DNA of 64,000 nt from Trachythela sp. YZ-2020 (GCA_016169945.1 JADLSH010000236.1:3396001-3460000), one strand, 5' to 3'; shown: positions 1-11,344, counted from the stretch's first letter. A program made the numbers and translations. Notes: generated by a model from the sequence alone, not told the origin.

Positions 1-468
1 AGCCTCTAGACTGTTCGAGCACTTCCTTGCCCAAAATTTATGCCACAAAATGCGTCTGTTGTGTTTGTTGTCTTGCTAAAGTTGCCAGTTGCCCAAAGTA
101 CTTTATGATATATTTCAACATATTAAAACTTCATTAACTATAGTTTATAGTGCAAAAGCTAACCAATCAAATTCGCGTATTTAACGTTAACTACGAAACG
201 GGTACTTAAAAAGTAGTTACGAGTTTTGTACGACCGGCTTCTGCCAGTAATACATTGTACGCAAGAAGGTGAAAGTTGACTTAATTTACGGACGTTTATT
301 GCCATGGTATCAATTAGACAACAATATGGTGCGGATTCCTTGTTTTTTTAATGAATTACTAAATGAGATATTAAAGTTCGATGCCAACATAATTCCTTTA
401 AATCTCTTTTGTCCCCCATAACTTCTGGTTTACAGTTGTGTAAAGTTTACTGTCGTTTCATTTTCTAG
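1..468. other. Intronic sequence upstream of the first visible NAA15 exon
   Basis: AT-rich sequence with no convincing exon in any frame. It ends in the acceptor at 467-468 and is most simply an intron of NAA15, whose N-terminal exons lie outside the window. Confidence 0.5.
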
Positions 469-2682
469 ATAAACTCTTACTGATGTTACAATCTGTGAAA
501 AGAGCAGTAAATGTAAATTCAACTCATCCGAAACTTCATGAATGTTTAGTAAAATTGAATACCAAAGGTTTGTATATTATTGACTTGTTACCTTGCCTTA
601 AAGCCTGGTTCACACGGTGGAATAGGATCAAGAAATACTGAGCACGCATGTGTCTAAATCCTTCTGCTTATGCCTGTACTTGTTCTTATGTCGTGCCGGC
701 TCACCTGGGTGCTGGTGGGATAAGCGTATAAGCACAAACATAATATATTCTATTCAAACACTCATCAATAATTCAAACAGCTTTTTGGTAAATGGTGTCA
801 GCCATAATATGTCACGTGAAGTGGCTTTATACCTGATAAAACTCATCTTCATTAGTATTCTTTATATAAAAGCTGATCCTAACAAGTATTATTAAACAGT
901 ACATCTTATGAAGCATATGTTACTATCCAAGTCCAACGCAATAGTCTAACTGTAGATTAATAATATTCTATTTTCGTGACACAATAACAACGTTCATTGG
1001 AAACAAAATGGAAGCTAATAATGACTTTTTGACAGTAACTTACTATTTTCGCATCCTAGAATAAGATTTAAACGTCAGTTTGAGATAAGTAAATATTCGT
1101 TGCATGCCAAGTACTAAAGGCCTCGCAAGAAGTAGGAATTAAATGCCTAGTACAGTTGCATAATGCCTATTTACACACCACTGTATGCCTAACAGGCCCA
1201 AGGAGTGCGATTCATTGCACCCCTACCATGGCCTGTACTATATACCATAATCTATTACCCATACGAAGCAGTACCATATACCATACCATGAAACATATGC
1301 AGTGGCCATTAGGACTTCAATGACGTCATATTGCTGTCCTAATTTGTAACTTTTCGTTACGCTGCAGAAAACAAAGCTAGTCTGTCGCTATCTTAAGGAG
1401 TTCTATAAATACTTCATCAAGACGAAACAGACTAACATTACAAGTTGTCCACGCATCATAGAGGTGGGGGGGGGGGGGCGAAATATTGGAGAGGGGCGAA
1501 TTTAGGTTGCCACCCCATTACCTGTGCTACTGTTCTATATATAAAAAACTATATAACATTTCTTCATAGTTACGACCTCTCAGAATCTTGAGGAAACTGT
1601 CTCTGAAGTAATTAATACGGAAATGAAACCATTGTTTGACGGAATGGATCTGCTGGATTTCAACAACGAATTCTTAAACAAAAACAAGTTTTCTCTACCC
1701 CACCAGCTGGCTGGTGAGTTTGTACTTTGTGTACGGAGATTACCATTTTATATCTGTTTTTAGTTCAGTCGTATCGTAATATACCGTCTGTGATACCGTG
1801 ATGTTAAGTATGTTTTTTCAATCCAGTAAGTAGTATTAAATTTAAGGTTTTTCCAGTGTATTATAAAGACATGGAAATTTGCCCAAAACTCCACGTTCTG
1901 CATCTAATCAAATTTCATGATTACTAAACTTAACGGGACCGCTGTAATTGGCTTTATATAGTACTGGACTTGTCCTCTTATGTCCTGTTAATGTTATGTA
2001 TCTTAAATTATGCGGAAAATCAAATAAATAAATAAATATCTTTCCATATAGGTGCGGCGATGATGTATCTCCTCGAGCCGTTTAAACAGTCTGAAGGAAT
2101 TTCCATTGCAACTTCACTGGGGGAAGACATGAATGAGCGTACTATAGAGGTAAGCCTCAGTATTTGAAACAAGGAAAATCATCACTTCCAATCAATTGAA
2201 TTACTATACCCTGCCAATTACGTCAATTGAAAATTGTAAAATGATTTATCTTGCACCGTTCAAAGTTTTTTCTAACTTTAAGATCAACTTTGATTTTGTT
2301 GCCAATGTCTAATACTTAAGGTTTCTATATCGCAACACCTACGGCATGTATAGGTATTAGGTAGGTTTGTGCTACCATGCTGCAGATTATCTGTTAGATG
2401 GTGTAGTTTAATTTGTCCATATGCCAAGGATTTTACTGAGACCCACCAATACCCAAGGTTTTTACTCTTTATCTCTAGGTTTGTGCAGATGTTTTGAATG
2501 CTTTACAAACTGGACGTTTTGGTAAGTGCCCTGACAAGGTGGAGGAATATAAGAAGAGATGTCATGTTCTGTTTCCCTACTGTCAACTATTCATGCCAGC
2601 AAAACAGGGAGACATTGTGGAAAATGGTCCTAGTAGTGAAAAAACGGCATGTAATGGAAGTGATGGTGAAAGTAAAAGTTGA
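469..2682 (+). CDS. NAA15: N-alpha-acetyltransferase 15, NatA auxiliary subunit, C-terminal exons (partial)
   Basis: Auxiliary TPR subunit of NatA, which anchors the catalytic subunit NAA10 to ribosomes for co-translational N-terminal acetylation. Four exons join in phase: 469-567, 1570-1713, 2052-2149 and 2479-2682, with the stop at 2680-2682. The first reads LLLMLQSVKRA, then STHPKLHECLVKLN, which is the NAA15 C-terminal signature. The second has NKNKFSLPHQLAG, the third GAAMMYLLEP, and the fourth ends with KKRCHVLFPYCQLFMP and a short acidic/Ser tail. All introns are GT-AG (gtttgt, gtgagt, gtaagc donors). The N-terminal TPR part lies to the left of the window. The tail after LFMP is shorter than I recall for vertebrate NAA15. 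Identity is confident from the ordered motifs; exon edges are by eye. Confidence 0.9.
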
Positions 2683-3535
2683 TTATAGCTATATCAATGA
2701 AAATAACGAGTTTTCCGGCAAGAAATGCCACAAAATATCAATAATGTCACGGAGAATCTCAACTGCCAGTGTTATTATAACAATACAATATTCAACAACA
2801 ATCAAGACACCTTGATAGTTGCAAGGACTCAAAAGTATCTTGGCAGTTATAAGAAGATGGGACAGTATTCGGAAAAATAGACAAACATAGTAGAGAGTTT
2901 AAGCTTCACGTTTTAGGACAACTGCAAACGGCTCATTTTCTTGACAATGTTTTCATTTCCTTTCGTCTCTTCACCTTTGCGTTCTTATAGCAAAAGAACT
3001 GATTTACATTACTGTTTCAACATGCATTGCTGTATAACCCAATTTTTTTCTTTGCCTGACGTGAAGCTTTAACTCTTTAGTGTCTTAAAGACGATATAGA
3101 TTATTTTATGATAATTTTACAATGATTTGTCATCAAGAATATGAATATTTTTGTGTCAACAACTTTGAAAACTTGTCTGCGTTTATCTGGCATTTGATAT
3201 CAAAAAGTTGTTGTGGACTAAAAACTCTTGTTTGACTCTGTGTTCTTTATTGGTTTAAGGGAACATGCAACGTAATTTTCAAAAGCTACCTTCGCAAATT
3301 AGAGGTTGATCTGATGAATATTTCTGAAGATATATTTGCTTCCAAAGTTGAGAATTTGACCAAAATCGATTGCGCGGTTCTATCTTCGGAAACTGTCGTG
3401 TGGCTTAACTAGTTTCAAAGCAACACTGCAACAACAAGATGTTAAAATGGCAATTGTTTGAAAGTGAGAATATGCTCACAAAATGATTCCAATACTCGAT
3501 TAAAACGTCAAGAAACCAGGCAAAATTTACAGAGA
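2683..3535. other. NAA15 3' UTR and intergenic sequence
   Basis: No further exon or repeat recognised. The 105-codon frame at 2498-2815 overlaps the NAA15 last exon in another frame and is not supported. Confidence 0.5.
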
Positions 3536-3690
3536 TGTAAAGACCTGTTCACACGATCCGTCGGATCCGCAACTACACTTTTCGCCAGGTATGAGCCAAT
3601 AGCCTTAATCTTGTCAGTAAATCCATTAAATCACATACGTCAAGAGGAAAATTGGATCCGACAAATCGGATCGTGTGAACAGCCCTTTAG
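3536..3690. repeat. Short MITE-like element with GTTCACACGATCCG inverted ends
   Basis: The left end reads TAAAGACCTGTTCACACGAT. The right end is the inverted copy, ATCGTGTGAACAGCCCTTTA, with further pairing of GGATCCG blocks inside. About 155 bp, no coding capacity, so a non-autonomous DNA element. Related ends occur near 33.3 and 34.7 kb. No clean target-site duplication was found. Confidence 0.6.
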
Positions 3691-4261
3691 ATTTCTTGAT
3701 TTTTTGTCTATTATCATTTCTGTTTAACATAGTGTCTGTTAACAGTGCCATGTTTACACGGTTATATATGCATGTTACTCACGTTCGCAGTCGAAGATCG
3801 GTAAAACATGAGTTCTGTTAACATCGTAGCTGTTAACCATACTATATATTATCATAGTATTATACTATTATATGTTGCAGCTGTTGACCCATACAATAAC
3901 GCCTGGTAACATCGTGAGGCTCGTAATCATTCTATGTTTATCAGATAACAAAATGTTTTCCAACGTAATCTGGCTTAGAAAATTTTGCTACCTGATGCTT
4001 GGGGTTTGATCACCAGATGCTTGGGGTGACAGTGAGGTGTTGAACCTTGTCAAGTTTACGATTTTAATCCCGAGTATAGCGATAACAATTCTTTTACATA
4101 AGTGGTTAACACATTTAAAAGTATTACTGTATAGAAGCCGTGGCAGTTAGCATATCCTAACATCTTGGACTTGCTCAAGTTGTTTTATTTGATGGTTGTT
4201 TATTATTGACACCAAAAAGGACCATAGATCAAAGTATCAAACGCATTAGAGTGGAACTACA
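3691..4261. other. Intergenic AT-rich sequence
   Basis: Nothing recognised. Contains short near-palindromic AT blocks around 3840-3880 but no open coding region. Confidence 0.4.
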
Positions 4262-5018
4262 GGGTGTCCCAAAAAATGACCCCTTACTATATTTTGTAGT
4301 ATTCGTTAGCTTTTAATAATCGAAGATTCAAATTCTTGCACTTGAGTTAACATATCATGTCAATCCATTGATATTTGACTGATCAAAATAAGTAAACATT
4401 TGCCTTCAAGAAGCAAATTTGGCCACATCAATTTTGCGACTTGTCCAAATTATGGAAATTAGGTTATAAGTAGTATTTCAAAACTTTTAGAAAGAATTTC
4501 TAATGAAAATGGCTACCTATCCACTCTAAAACTAATTAATTATCCACACTTGTCCCTAACATCGAGATTTCGTTTAATGTAAAAATTAATGAAAATGAGG
4601 CAGAAGTCCAAGCAGGGAAAGGAACATGCATTGAAATTTCTGTTTTGGGAGAAAAGGGATGGAAACATGCAAATTCTGGGCATTTTCTCCTACCTGCCAG
4701 GGCTTTTACATGAAACGAAATCGTAATGATAGGGACCCACAAATCGTCAATTAGAGAAGAGAGATAGGCATTCTCTTTAAAAATCTCTTGCAGAAGTATT
4801 GAGATCAGTTTAATCGATCTAAATCCATTTTTGGACAAGTTGCAAAATTGGTGTCGCCACCTTAAGTGATTCTACAAGGCAAACAGTTGGTTATTTTGAC
4901 CAGTCAAATATGAATGTGTTGACATGATACGATAGTTATTCAATCCAATATAAAAAGCTGAAAGTTCTATTGAAGCTAACGTAGCAATACTACAAAATAT
5001 AGTGGGGACAGACCACTG
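4262..5018. mobile_element. Long imperfect foldback (MITE-like) element starting CAGGGTGTCCC
   Basis: The left arm begins CAGGGTGTCCCAAAAAATGA and continues through an ACTATATTTTGTAGTATT block, a CATATCATGTCAA block, a TATTTGACTGATCAAAATAA block and a CAATTTTGCGACTTGTCCAAA block. The right arm carries all of these in reverse order and complement (about 4832-5018). The open frame on the minus strand at 4536-4838 lies in the loop and inner arm and resembles no family I know. Termini of the same type occur at 63666. Confidence 0.65.
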
Positions 5019-5470
5019 ATTCAGACTTGAGATCAGGAACGGGATTCGAATTAACAAATTAGTACCTTCGAACTTGATTTTACACTTCAACGAACTAATC
5101 CGGGAGCCGGATGGCGTTTTATGGTGGATGAATTCCGCCACCCTCACCCACCGTAAAACACCTGCTCTGCAGGCTAGGTTAAAGTTAACCCGGGTCGAAC
5201 TCGTTTTCGTAGTGTAAATCCGGGATTGAGTGATTGGTTGCACCATAGTTGCACTGATCAGAGAACAGTAAGATTTTGAAAAAAACGGTACATTCAGATC
5301 GCTGGATCGAACATTCAGAATAGAATGATATGAATTACTAAATGTTTACAACACGAAGTATCTATAATGCCCCAATATTTTATTGCTGGCTCAAAGCAAA
5401 AGTACTGAATTTATCAATTTAAAGTATAACGTTCCTATTAAATCCTGTAGTCAGTGTATTCCTGTTGAAA

Positions 5471-7848
5471 ATGTTCAGAAGAAGGCGTTCTCCTGGTATT
5501 GGACTACTATTTCTTGCTGCTCAGTTAATGCAGACTGGTGTACAGTATATTCCTCCAGTAACACTTGGTATTATTGTATTGAACACTGCTATTTATCTTC
5601 GTTTATTTACTGGCTTACCAACTGTCAGGCAGGCTTGCATCAGCTATGTTTATGTATGGTATGGCCAAGATTGGAGGCGAATATTTTTATCCCCGTTTTT
5701 TCATCTCGATGACATGCATTTGTATTATAACATGATATCATTTTTATGGAAAGGCACGTCACTAGAGACTCAACTTGGTAGCGCTGCCATGTTTTACTTA
5801 ATATCTGTATTCTCAGTATTAACCAGTGTCACAGTTCTTATTCTTGACTATTGTTTGTCAGTATTATTAAATGATCTTTCATACCTACATACATGTGCGG
5901 CAGGCTTCTCAGGGGTGATATTTGCTCTTAAAGTGTTAACAACATATAACCTCCCCTCTGGAAGTATGACAAATGTATTTCTGTTTCACGTGCCGAGTCG
6001 TATTGCATATTGGGTTGAATTAGTTGTTATACAGTTGTTACTACCATCAGCATCATTTACTGGTCACCTCGCTGGAATACTTGTTGGTTTACTTTATGCC
6101 AAAGGTCCATTAAAACAAATGATGGATTCTGTAGGTATGTAATCATTACAAGACATATGCAGTCAGAAGCAAAAGTTTGTCTTAACTATGTATAGTTTTG
6201 GTGCTTTATCAAAATTACACAATCCATAATATAGCTATGGTCTCTCTTTTCCATTCTTATAACAATCTAAACAGCTCTAAGATTTTAAAGGTTATTAAAT
6301 AAATACTTATTTATCAATATAATTTTGGTGAAGATTCTTGCCCACTAGCACTATTATATTATCTGAAATAGCCTTTAAATTAAAAGCCTAGAGCTGTGGA
6401 AGAGAGAGATTATTATAAGCTCCTAAACACCAGATTACTTTACAGTACTCTTCAATCTGCCCACACGTAGGGTTATTTAACTTATTTTACTCTGTCCAAC
6501 ACCAGATGATTTTATTCCTCAAGGGAAAATGTTGGGTGTTAATGGGTTAACCCATTAGCTGGAAATGCGCCCAGATGCACCCTACTTTAGTATTTTACTC
6601 TGTCTAACACCAGACGATTTTACTCGTCAGTGGTAGGGTACTGCCAGTTAATGGGTTAACAAAACTATCTGCTAGTGTCTCTTGTTAACCCATTAGCTGG
6701 CAATGTGCCCAGATGCACCCTACTTTAGTATTTTACTCTGTCAAACACCAGACGATTTTGAGTTAACAAAACTATCTACTAGTGTCTCTTGTTAACCCAT
6801 TAGCTGGCAATGTGCCCAGATGCACCCTACTTTTAATAGTAATTTTGCTCTGTCTAATGTCAGTGGTAAGGTATTGCCAGTTAATGGATTAAGTTTGCTT
6901 TATCACTGTATGTATTCTTCATATAATTTGAAATAACTGATGAGAATTCTGTTTGGCACCAAGCAATATATAGTGCCCACTGTAGCTACTTGATAAATAT
7001 AACAGCTAAAAGAGTTCATTTCTATGTAAATTATATTTCAAACTTAACATTTAATGTATATATAGTTATATTAAATTATTGACTGTTGCCCTGTACATGA
7101 AGTTATTTTATACTCATGAAGACATATTTTTGTTACTAGGAAACATATTTAGACCCTACCCTATCAGAGCGAGACCAACATACACCTACAATTCCGGGAG
7201 ATCAGGTACAATATATTATGGCATTTTCTTTAAAGAGATATAAGAGTTGACAATTTTATTGTAAGTTGCATAAATTTTTTTATCCCATAATATCTATGAA
7301 GTGCATGTTAATGTGTAGCAAACTACACCCTTTTGTTGCTGCAAATCTCAGTTCTTAAAACATTTTTGGCCGCCACTGTGTTGGACGCTGAAACATGCAT
7401 GTCTACAGACCATACTAATTATCTATAAAATATTTTATGTTAATCAGGTCGTTGTCCTTCCCCCCCCCCCACCTCTAGTGTCTGCCACTGTGTTGGACGC
7501 TGTAACATACATGTCTACAGATCATACTAATTATCTATGAAATTTTTTATTTTAATCAGGTCGCCCTCCTTCACCCCTCCCCCCACCTCTAGTGTCCGCG
7601 CCACTGTGTTACTAATTATCTACTAATTATCTATTTAATCAGGTCGTCGTTTTCCGACTGTGAACGATGATGAAGATGCTGAACTCCAAACTGCATTACA
7701 AGAAAGTCTGAATGATGTCAGACCAGGTCAGAATGAACAAACTTCACAGAGCGCACCAACGACACACAGGTCAAATGATTCCAATCAAGATAACCAACTC
7801 ACGAGTGAAGATATCAGACAACGACGTCTTAGACGTTTTCAAAATTAG
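5471..7848 (+). CDS. RHBDD1: Rhomboid-related protein 4 (ER intramembrane serine protease)
   Basis: Rhomboid protease of the ER membrane, known to cleave ubiquitylated membrane substrates and hand them to p97/VCP for degradation. Three exons join in phase (5471-6134, 7140-7205, 7643-7848) giving 311 aa, close to the vertebrate length. The first ATG of the conserved frame is at 5471. Visible features: hydrophobic segments across residues 10-210; WR at 68-69; HLYYNM at 83-88; catalytic GFSG with Ser147; catalytic His199 in FTGHLAG; then a hydrophilic tail with a ubiquitin-interacting motif (DEDAELQTALQESL) and a C-terminal VCP-binding-like motif RQRRLRRFQ. All catalytic residues are present and there is no frame damage. 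Intron 1 holds a MITE array, intron 2 a tandem repeat that duplicates the 3' splice site. A polyadenylation signal follows at 7974. Confidence 0.95.
6548..6891 (+). repeat. Array of palindromic TTAACCCATTAGCTGG elements in RHBDD1 intron 1
   Basis: Three successive copies (about 6548-6660, 6684-6782, 6791-6891). The complete copy begins TTAACCCATTAGCTGG and ends CCAGTTAATGGGTTAA, inverted relative to the start, with a core containing GCCCAGATGCACCCTAC and CAGACGATTTTACTCGTCAG. Copies 2 and 3 have internal deletions. A fragment precedes them near 6480-6547. An inverted full copy lies at 15604-15715. Confidence 0.7.
7371..7642 (+). repeat. Tandem repeat carrying extra 3' splice sites in RHBDD1 intron 2
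   Basis: A unit running from GCCACTGTGTTGGACGC through ACTAATTATCTAT to TTAATCAG/GTCG is present about three times. The AG dinucleotides are at 7446-7447, 7558-7559 and 7641-7642 (spacings 112 and 83). Only the last AG leads into the open conserved exon; the first copy would run into a TAG within about ten codons. C-rich tracts separate the units. Confidence 0.75.
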
Positions 7849-7973
7849 TGCAAAAATATTATGTTCCTGGTTAGGGGTGGTTGTCCAAGCATGTTTTTCT
7901 AGTTTCCATATTGTATAGAGTGACGTTTTTGCTTTTAATATTGAAATGTCACCAAATCTGCAGGTTTAAGTAG

Positions 7974-7979
7974 AATAAA
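7974..7979 (+). promoter_or_regulatory. Polyadenylation signal AATAAA for RHBDD1
   Basis: Canonical AATAAA 126 bases after the RHBDD1 stop codon, at the position expected for a short 3' UTR. Confidence 0.55.
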
Positions 7980-8562
7980 AAATAAGAGCTATTTTGAGAA
8001 CGGTTTTCATTGAAAAGTAGTTCATTTTTCAGGGATGAATTGCATGTCTTTTTAATTTAACATATTTGCCAAAAGCGCGCATAGTTAAAGAGTAACTCGT
8101 GTACTGACCAAATTTACGCCTAATGCCACGACGATCCTCTTGCCTGAAGAAAATATAAAACAACTTAGTCTCGTCATTTGAATACATTATGTTCAGTCAA
8201 CGCAATAAGAGGAACGGGTAATTTATAACAATAACCTTCGTTTCATTATTTGCTCATGCTTAACCCTTGTAACATAACTGAACAGTCTGGACTTTATTTC
8301 AACTTGTAAAAAGAGAAGTAAAACAAGGAATAATACATGTTTAAATGTAAATAGAATGTTTGAAACAACATCCTCGTGATCTTGAAAGTATCATTGCCTG
8401 CACCAGGTTCCACATGTTAATTGTTTCGGGGGCGAAATGAAAATTTGTATTAATCTCTGATTGACACACTAAGATTTCATTGTCTTACATGTAAACAATA
8501 TGAAAATAGCCAAACGCCAGCTAGCTTGTTGACCAACGTAATTGCGGAAGAGGAAAATGAAG
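7980..8562. other. Intergenic sequence between convergent RHBDD1 and Kv genes
   Basis: No exon, repeat or RNA gene recognised. The two genes are transcribed towards each other. Confidence 0.4.
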
Positions 8563-9813
8563 TTACCATCTTCTATATGCCTGACGTTTGAGATTGCGAT
8601 GATATTCAGCACTTATAGAATCATCTGATTTATAACACGTCCGGAAGTTCGCTGCAAACACGATAACCGGAAGTGAGAAGGCGAGAGCGCCGAGTATTGT
8701 GCAGAGACAGCCAATCAGCTTGCCTTCTCCAGTCACGGGGTAATAGTCTCCGTATCCTACAGTAGTTATAGTAGTAAGTGACCACCAGAAACCATCTGGA
8801 ACTGTCTTGATCAGTGCTTGAGGGTGTTTCATCTCAGCTAAGTACACCAGACATGACGACACCACCACCACCATTATAAGAAACATCATCATCATCTTAA
8901 GTTCACGAAAACTTGCACATAATGTCGAACCCAGTGCCTTAAGACCGCGAGAGTAGCGGGAAAGTTTTATAATCCGAGCCAGTCTTAGTAATTTGGAGAC
9001 ACCTAGCAAACTCGAGAGCGAGTTCACTCCCTGTGTGTTGATAAAATGTGTGAAGAAAAATGGAATTATTACCAGAACATCGATAAGGTTTAGAAATGAT
9101 GACATGAACTGTCTCTTTGAAGGTGAAGAAAGCAAACGACAGAAATATTCGATTAAAAACCAACAATAGCAGATCAAATCAAGCATAGCAATTCCTTGAT
9201 TTGTTTCGTAAGAAAACGTACAACATTGTTTGATGGTTGTTGAGTTTGATTCCACAGGGCATGTTTCAACACAAAACTGGTCTTGAAAATAAATAGATGT
9301 AGTTAAACAAGAGAGTACAATAGATAGCACTATCGTAACAATACAGAATATGCTCAAAACTTTAGCAACTTTGGATGATTCAGGACATTCAAAAGTCTCC
9401 CAAATCCTACGTTGTGTTCCACTAATTGGCATTAAGTTGTCTTTCAGTTTAAACTTCCTAGCATAAAGTCCTTTACTGACCAAACACAGTGCTTCGTCGC
9501 CCAAACCAAAGAACTCGACTTCTTCAAAGAAAAGTCTCAGAGGTATATCTCTTGGTATAACAAGCCTTCCACCAGATTGATAGTAATATAGTATGCTTTC
9601 GAACGCGCGTCTGTGCCTATTGAAGTAGTACACATGTTGTTTAGCACTGTAGTATTTACGTCTTTTCATTGGATCACCAAGAAGCGAGTCTGGAAAACGT
9701 GATAAAGTCCTCTCCCTTGTTTCATATATTGCACCGCTTATGTTGATAGTTAGACGGTCACTTGTGTAGTTTTCTCGTGAACTGTTCATATCTTTCATAA
9801 TAATTTGCAACAA
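8563..9813 (-). CDS. Shaker-type voltage-gated potassium channel alpha subunit, intronless
   Basis: Six-transmembrane K+ channel of the plasma membrane. 416 aa in one uninterrupted frame. T1 domain about 19-110 (NISGAIYETRERTL, then FNRHRRAFESILYYYQSGG). S1 about 149-170. S2 has WFLIEYFCR at 218-226, keeping the Phe and Glu of the charge-transfer centre. S3 has NLIDVLVIIP. S4 about 269-291. Pore WWSLTTITTVGYGD at 343-356 with a canonical filter. Oddities: S4 lacks the outermost Arg (Gly271) and has Lys274 at the second site, followed by R277, R280, K283, R286. S6 reads LPVIVF instead of LPVPVI, so the second hinge proline is gone. The S1-S2 linker holds four cysteines (181, 185, 197, 198). 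The C-terminus after S6 is only about 25 residues. Met1, Met6 and Met9 are all possible starts. Assignment to the Shaker family is confident; gating behaviour is unknown. Confidence 0.93.
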   Translation of the reverse strand: MLQIIMKDMNSSRENYTSDRLTINISGAIYETRERTLSRFPDSLLGDPMKRRKYYSAKQHVYYFNRHRRAFESILYYYQSGGRLVIPRDIPLRLFFEEVEFFGLGDEALCLVSKGLYARKFKLKDNLMPISGTQRRIWETFECPESSKVAKVLSIFCIVTIVLSIVLSCLTTSIYFQDQFCVETCPVESNSTTIKQCCTFSYETNQGIAMLDLICYCWFLIEYFCRLLSSPSKRQFMSSFLNLIDVLVIIPFFFTHFINTQGVNSLSSLLGVSKLLRLARIIKLSRYSRGLKALGSTLCASFRELKMMMMFLIMVVVVSSCLVYLAEMKHPQALIKTVPDGFWWSLTTITTVGYGDYYPVTGEGKLIGCLCTILGALAFSLPVIVFAANFRTCYKSDDSISAEYHRNLKRQAYRRW

Positions 9814-10282
9814 AACGTGACCTTTTCTCGTAAACTTTTCAACTTAAATCACGCGAACACTGAATTGATGTCTTCCCTTTCTTGCCGTTTAACAGAGAAA
9901 TGTCGATTTGTAAGATTAAGTATATTCTTGTCATAGTAATTTGCAAGAAACACATAACGTTTCAAATTTCCACTGCATTCATTAAGCATATAACAAGATA
10001 GTGGCCAATAGTTCGACGTATTAAAATTGAAAGTCACCACATGTAATATAGAAGTCGCAATAAAGTTTAATTAAATGGCACATATGATATACTTTGGTTA
10101 AGTGATTGTAATAAAATATTGATGTTCATTTATACTGTTAATATTTTATCACTTTGGTCTGAATTCAAATGCGTATGAATAATGTATCCTTCCTTGTTCT
10201 CAGGGCTTTTTGGCTGGCGTGTCTCTGTGAACAATTGCAAGGATCGATATCACTGATCTCAAATTCAAACTGGTAGCGCACC

Positions 10283-10288
<6 letters not shown>
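9814..10288. other. Upstream region of the minus-strand Kv gene
   Basis: No recognisable exon. The 63-codon frame at 9849-10040 resembles nothing known. Promoter elements cannot be assigned by eye. Confidence 0.35.
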
Positions 10289-10329
<41 letters not shown>

Positions 10330-10332
10330 GTA
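10289..10332. repeat. (TG)n microsatellite
   Basis: About 15 uninterrupted TG repeats flanked by TATG variants. It lies just beyond the 3' end of a minus-strand LINE fragment, where simple repeats are common as element tails. Confidence 0.85.
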
Positions 10333-10905
10333 TTTATTAACTTTACAACCTATCTAAACAAGTATATAAATAAAATTTAAAAAATACAACATAAGACCAA
10401 CCGAGCAAAGACAATGACAATAGTTAATATTCCTAAAGACAAAAACAAACGTTTAACACACCAATACGTACATTTGAACAAATACTAACAAGAGAAGTGC
10501 ATGAAATTCAACCTCAAGAGCAACAACTTGGGTTGTAAGAACGACACTTGGAACAATAAGTCTTCCATGTACGCATTTTATTTACGTCAAAGGTCGATTC
10601 AAGTTTCGGAAAATAGTACGTATACAGATTGTGTTTAAAAGAGAAAATAGAAGTACATTCGAGGATATGAACTGGAAGATTGTTCCAAAGGAAAATAATC
10701 CGGTTGAAAAAGGAGTCCCTGAAGAGAGAAGTTCTGCAAAGATTAGGTGTGAGTAATTTTTGTTGGTTTGTGCGAGCGCAAGAGACGAATGAAATGACGT
10801 CTAGATCATACTCATAGAGACCTTGACCTTGTAAACATTTAAAAAAGAGAATATTCTTTACTTCCAGCCAATAAGATATTGGTAGCAAATTGAGTTTCCT
10901 AAAAG
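10333..10905 (-). mobile_element. CR1/Jockey-like LINE, 3' end with C-terminal reading frame
   Basis: On the minus strand the frame ending at 10514 reads NLLPISYWLE, YDLDVISFV, RTSLFRDSFFNRIIFLWNNLP, then SKCRSYNPSCCS. This is the usual C-terminal tail of cnidarian CR1-like reverse transcriptases. The polymerase domain is absent, so the copy is strongly 5' truncated. 10333-10513 would be its 3' UTR. Confidence 0.75.
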
Positions 10906-11281
10906 AGCATAATTATGTGAGAACACTAAACATTGTTAGACAACAAAATCCGCCATTACAATTTGCAAAGGCGCCAAATGTATAGAAAATGTTTTTTTAT
11001 TTCTTTTTATAAATACCAGCTGATCCTATACATTATTTTGACATAAAAATCTGAAGCATTAAATAAAGGTTCTGTCAAAATATGTTAGAAAGGTTGGCAA
11101 TAGTAAATGGCTGATTTTCGGCGGCGTGCAATATACGCAGTGACCCAAAAAAAACGACTGAATAGATATTATATCGCTTTAATTTAGTCTGTGATTTAGT
11201 CAATGTGTATAGGGGTTAGTAGGCTTTTATAAAAAGTTTCAACTGTTTAAAAATGTATATCGTTGCTCCAATTACGGTTCA
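10906..11281. other. Intergenic AT-rich sequence
   Basis: Nothing recognised in any frame. Confidence 0.35.
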
Positions 11282-11344
11282 ACCTCGTTCCCAGGCTCTT
11301 TAGCGGGGGTGAGCGTAGGTAAAGAGCCTGGGAACGAGGTTGAT
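11282..11344. repeat. Near-perfect hairpin CAACCTCGTTCCCAGGCTC
   Basis: Arms of about 22-24 bp (AACCTCGTTCCCAGGCTCTT and its exact complement) separated by about 16 bp. It looks like a minimal foldback MITE. Similar CCTCGTACCCA ends flank the element at 56628-56762, and a GCGCCTGGGTACGAGG copy is near 58601. Confidence 0.75.

Noticed and set aside
4536..5246. Two minus-strand frames of 100 and 124 codons
   Set aside because: Mostly within, or just beyond, the foldback element; no motif or splice structure.
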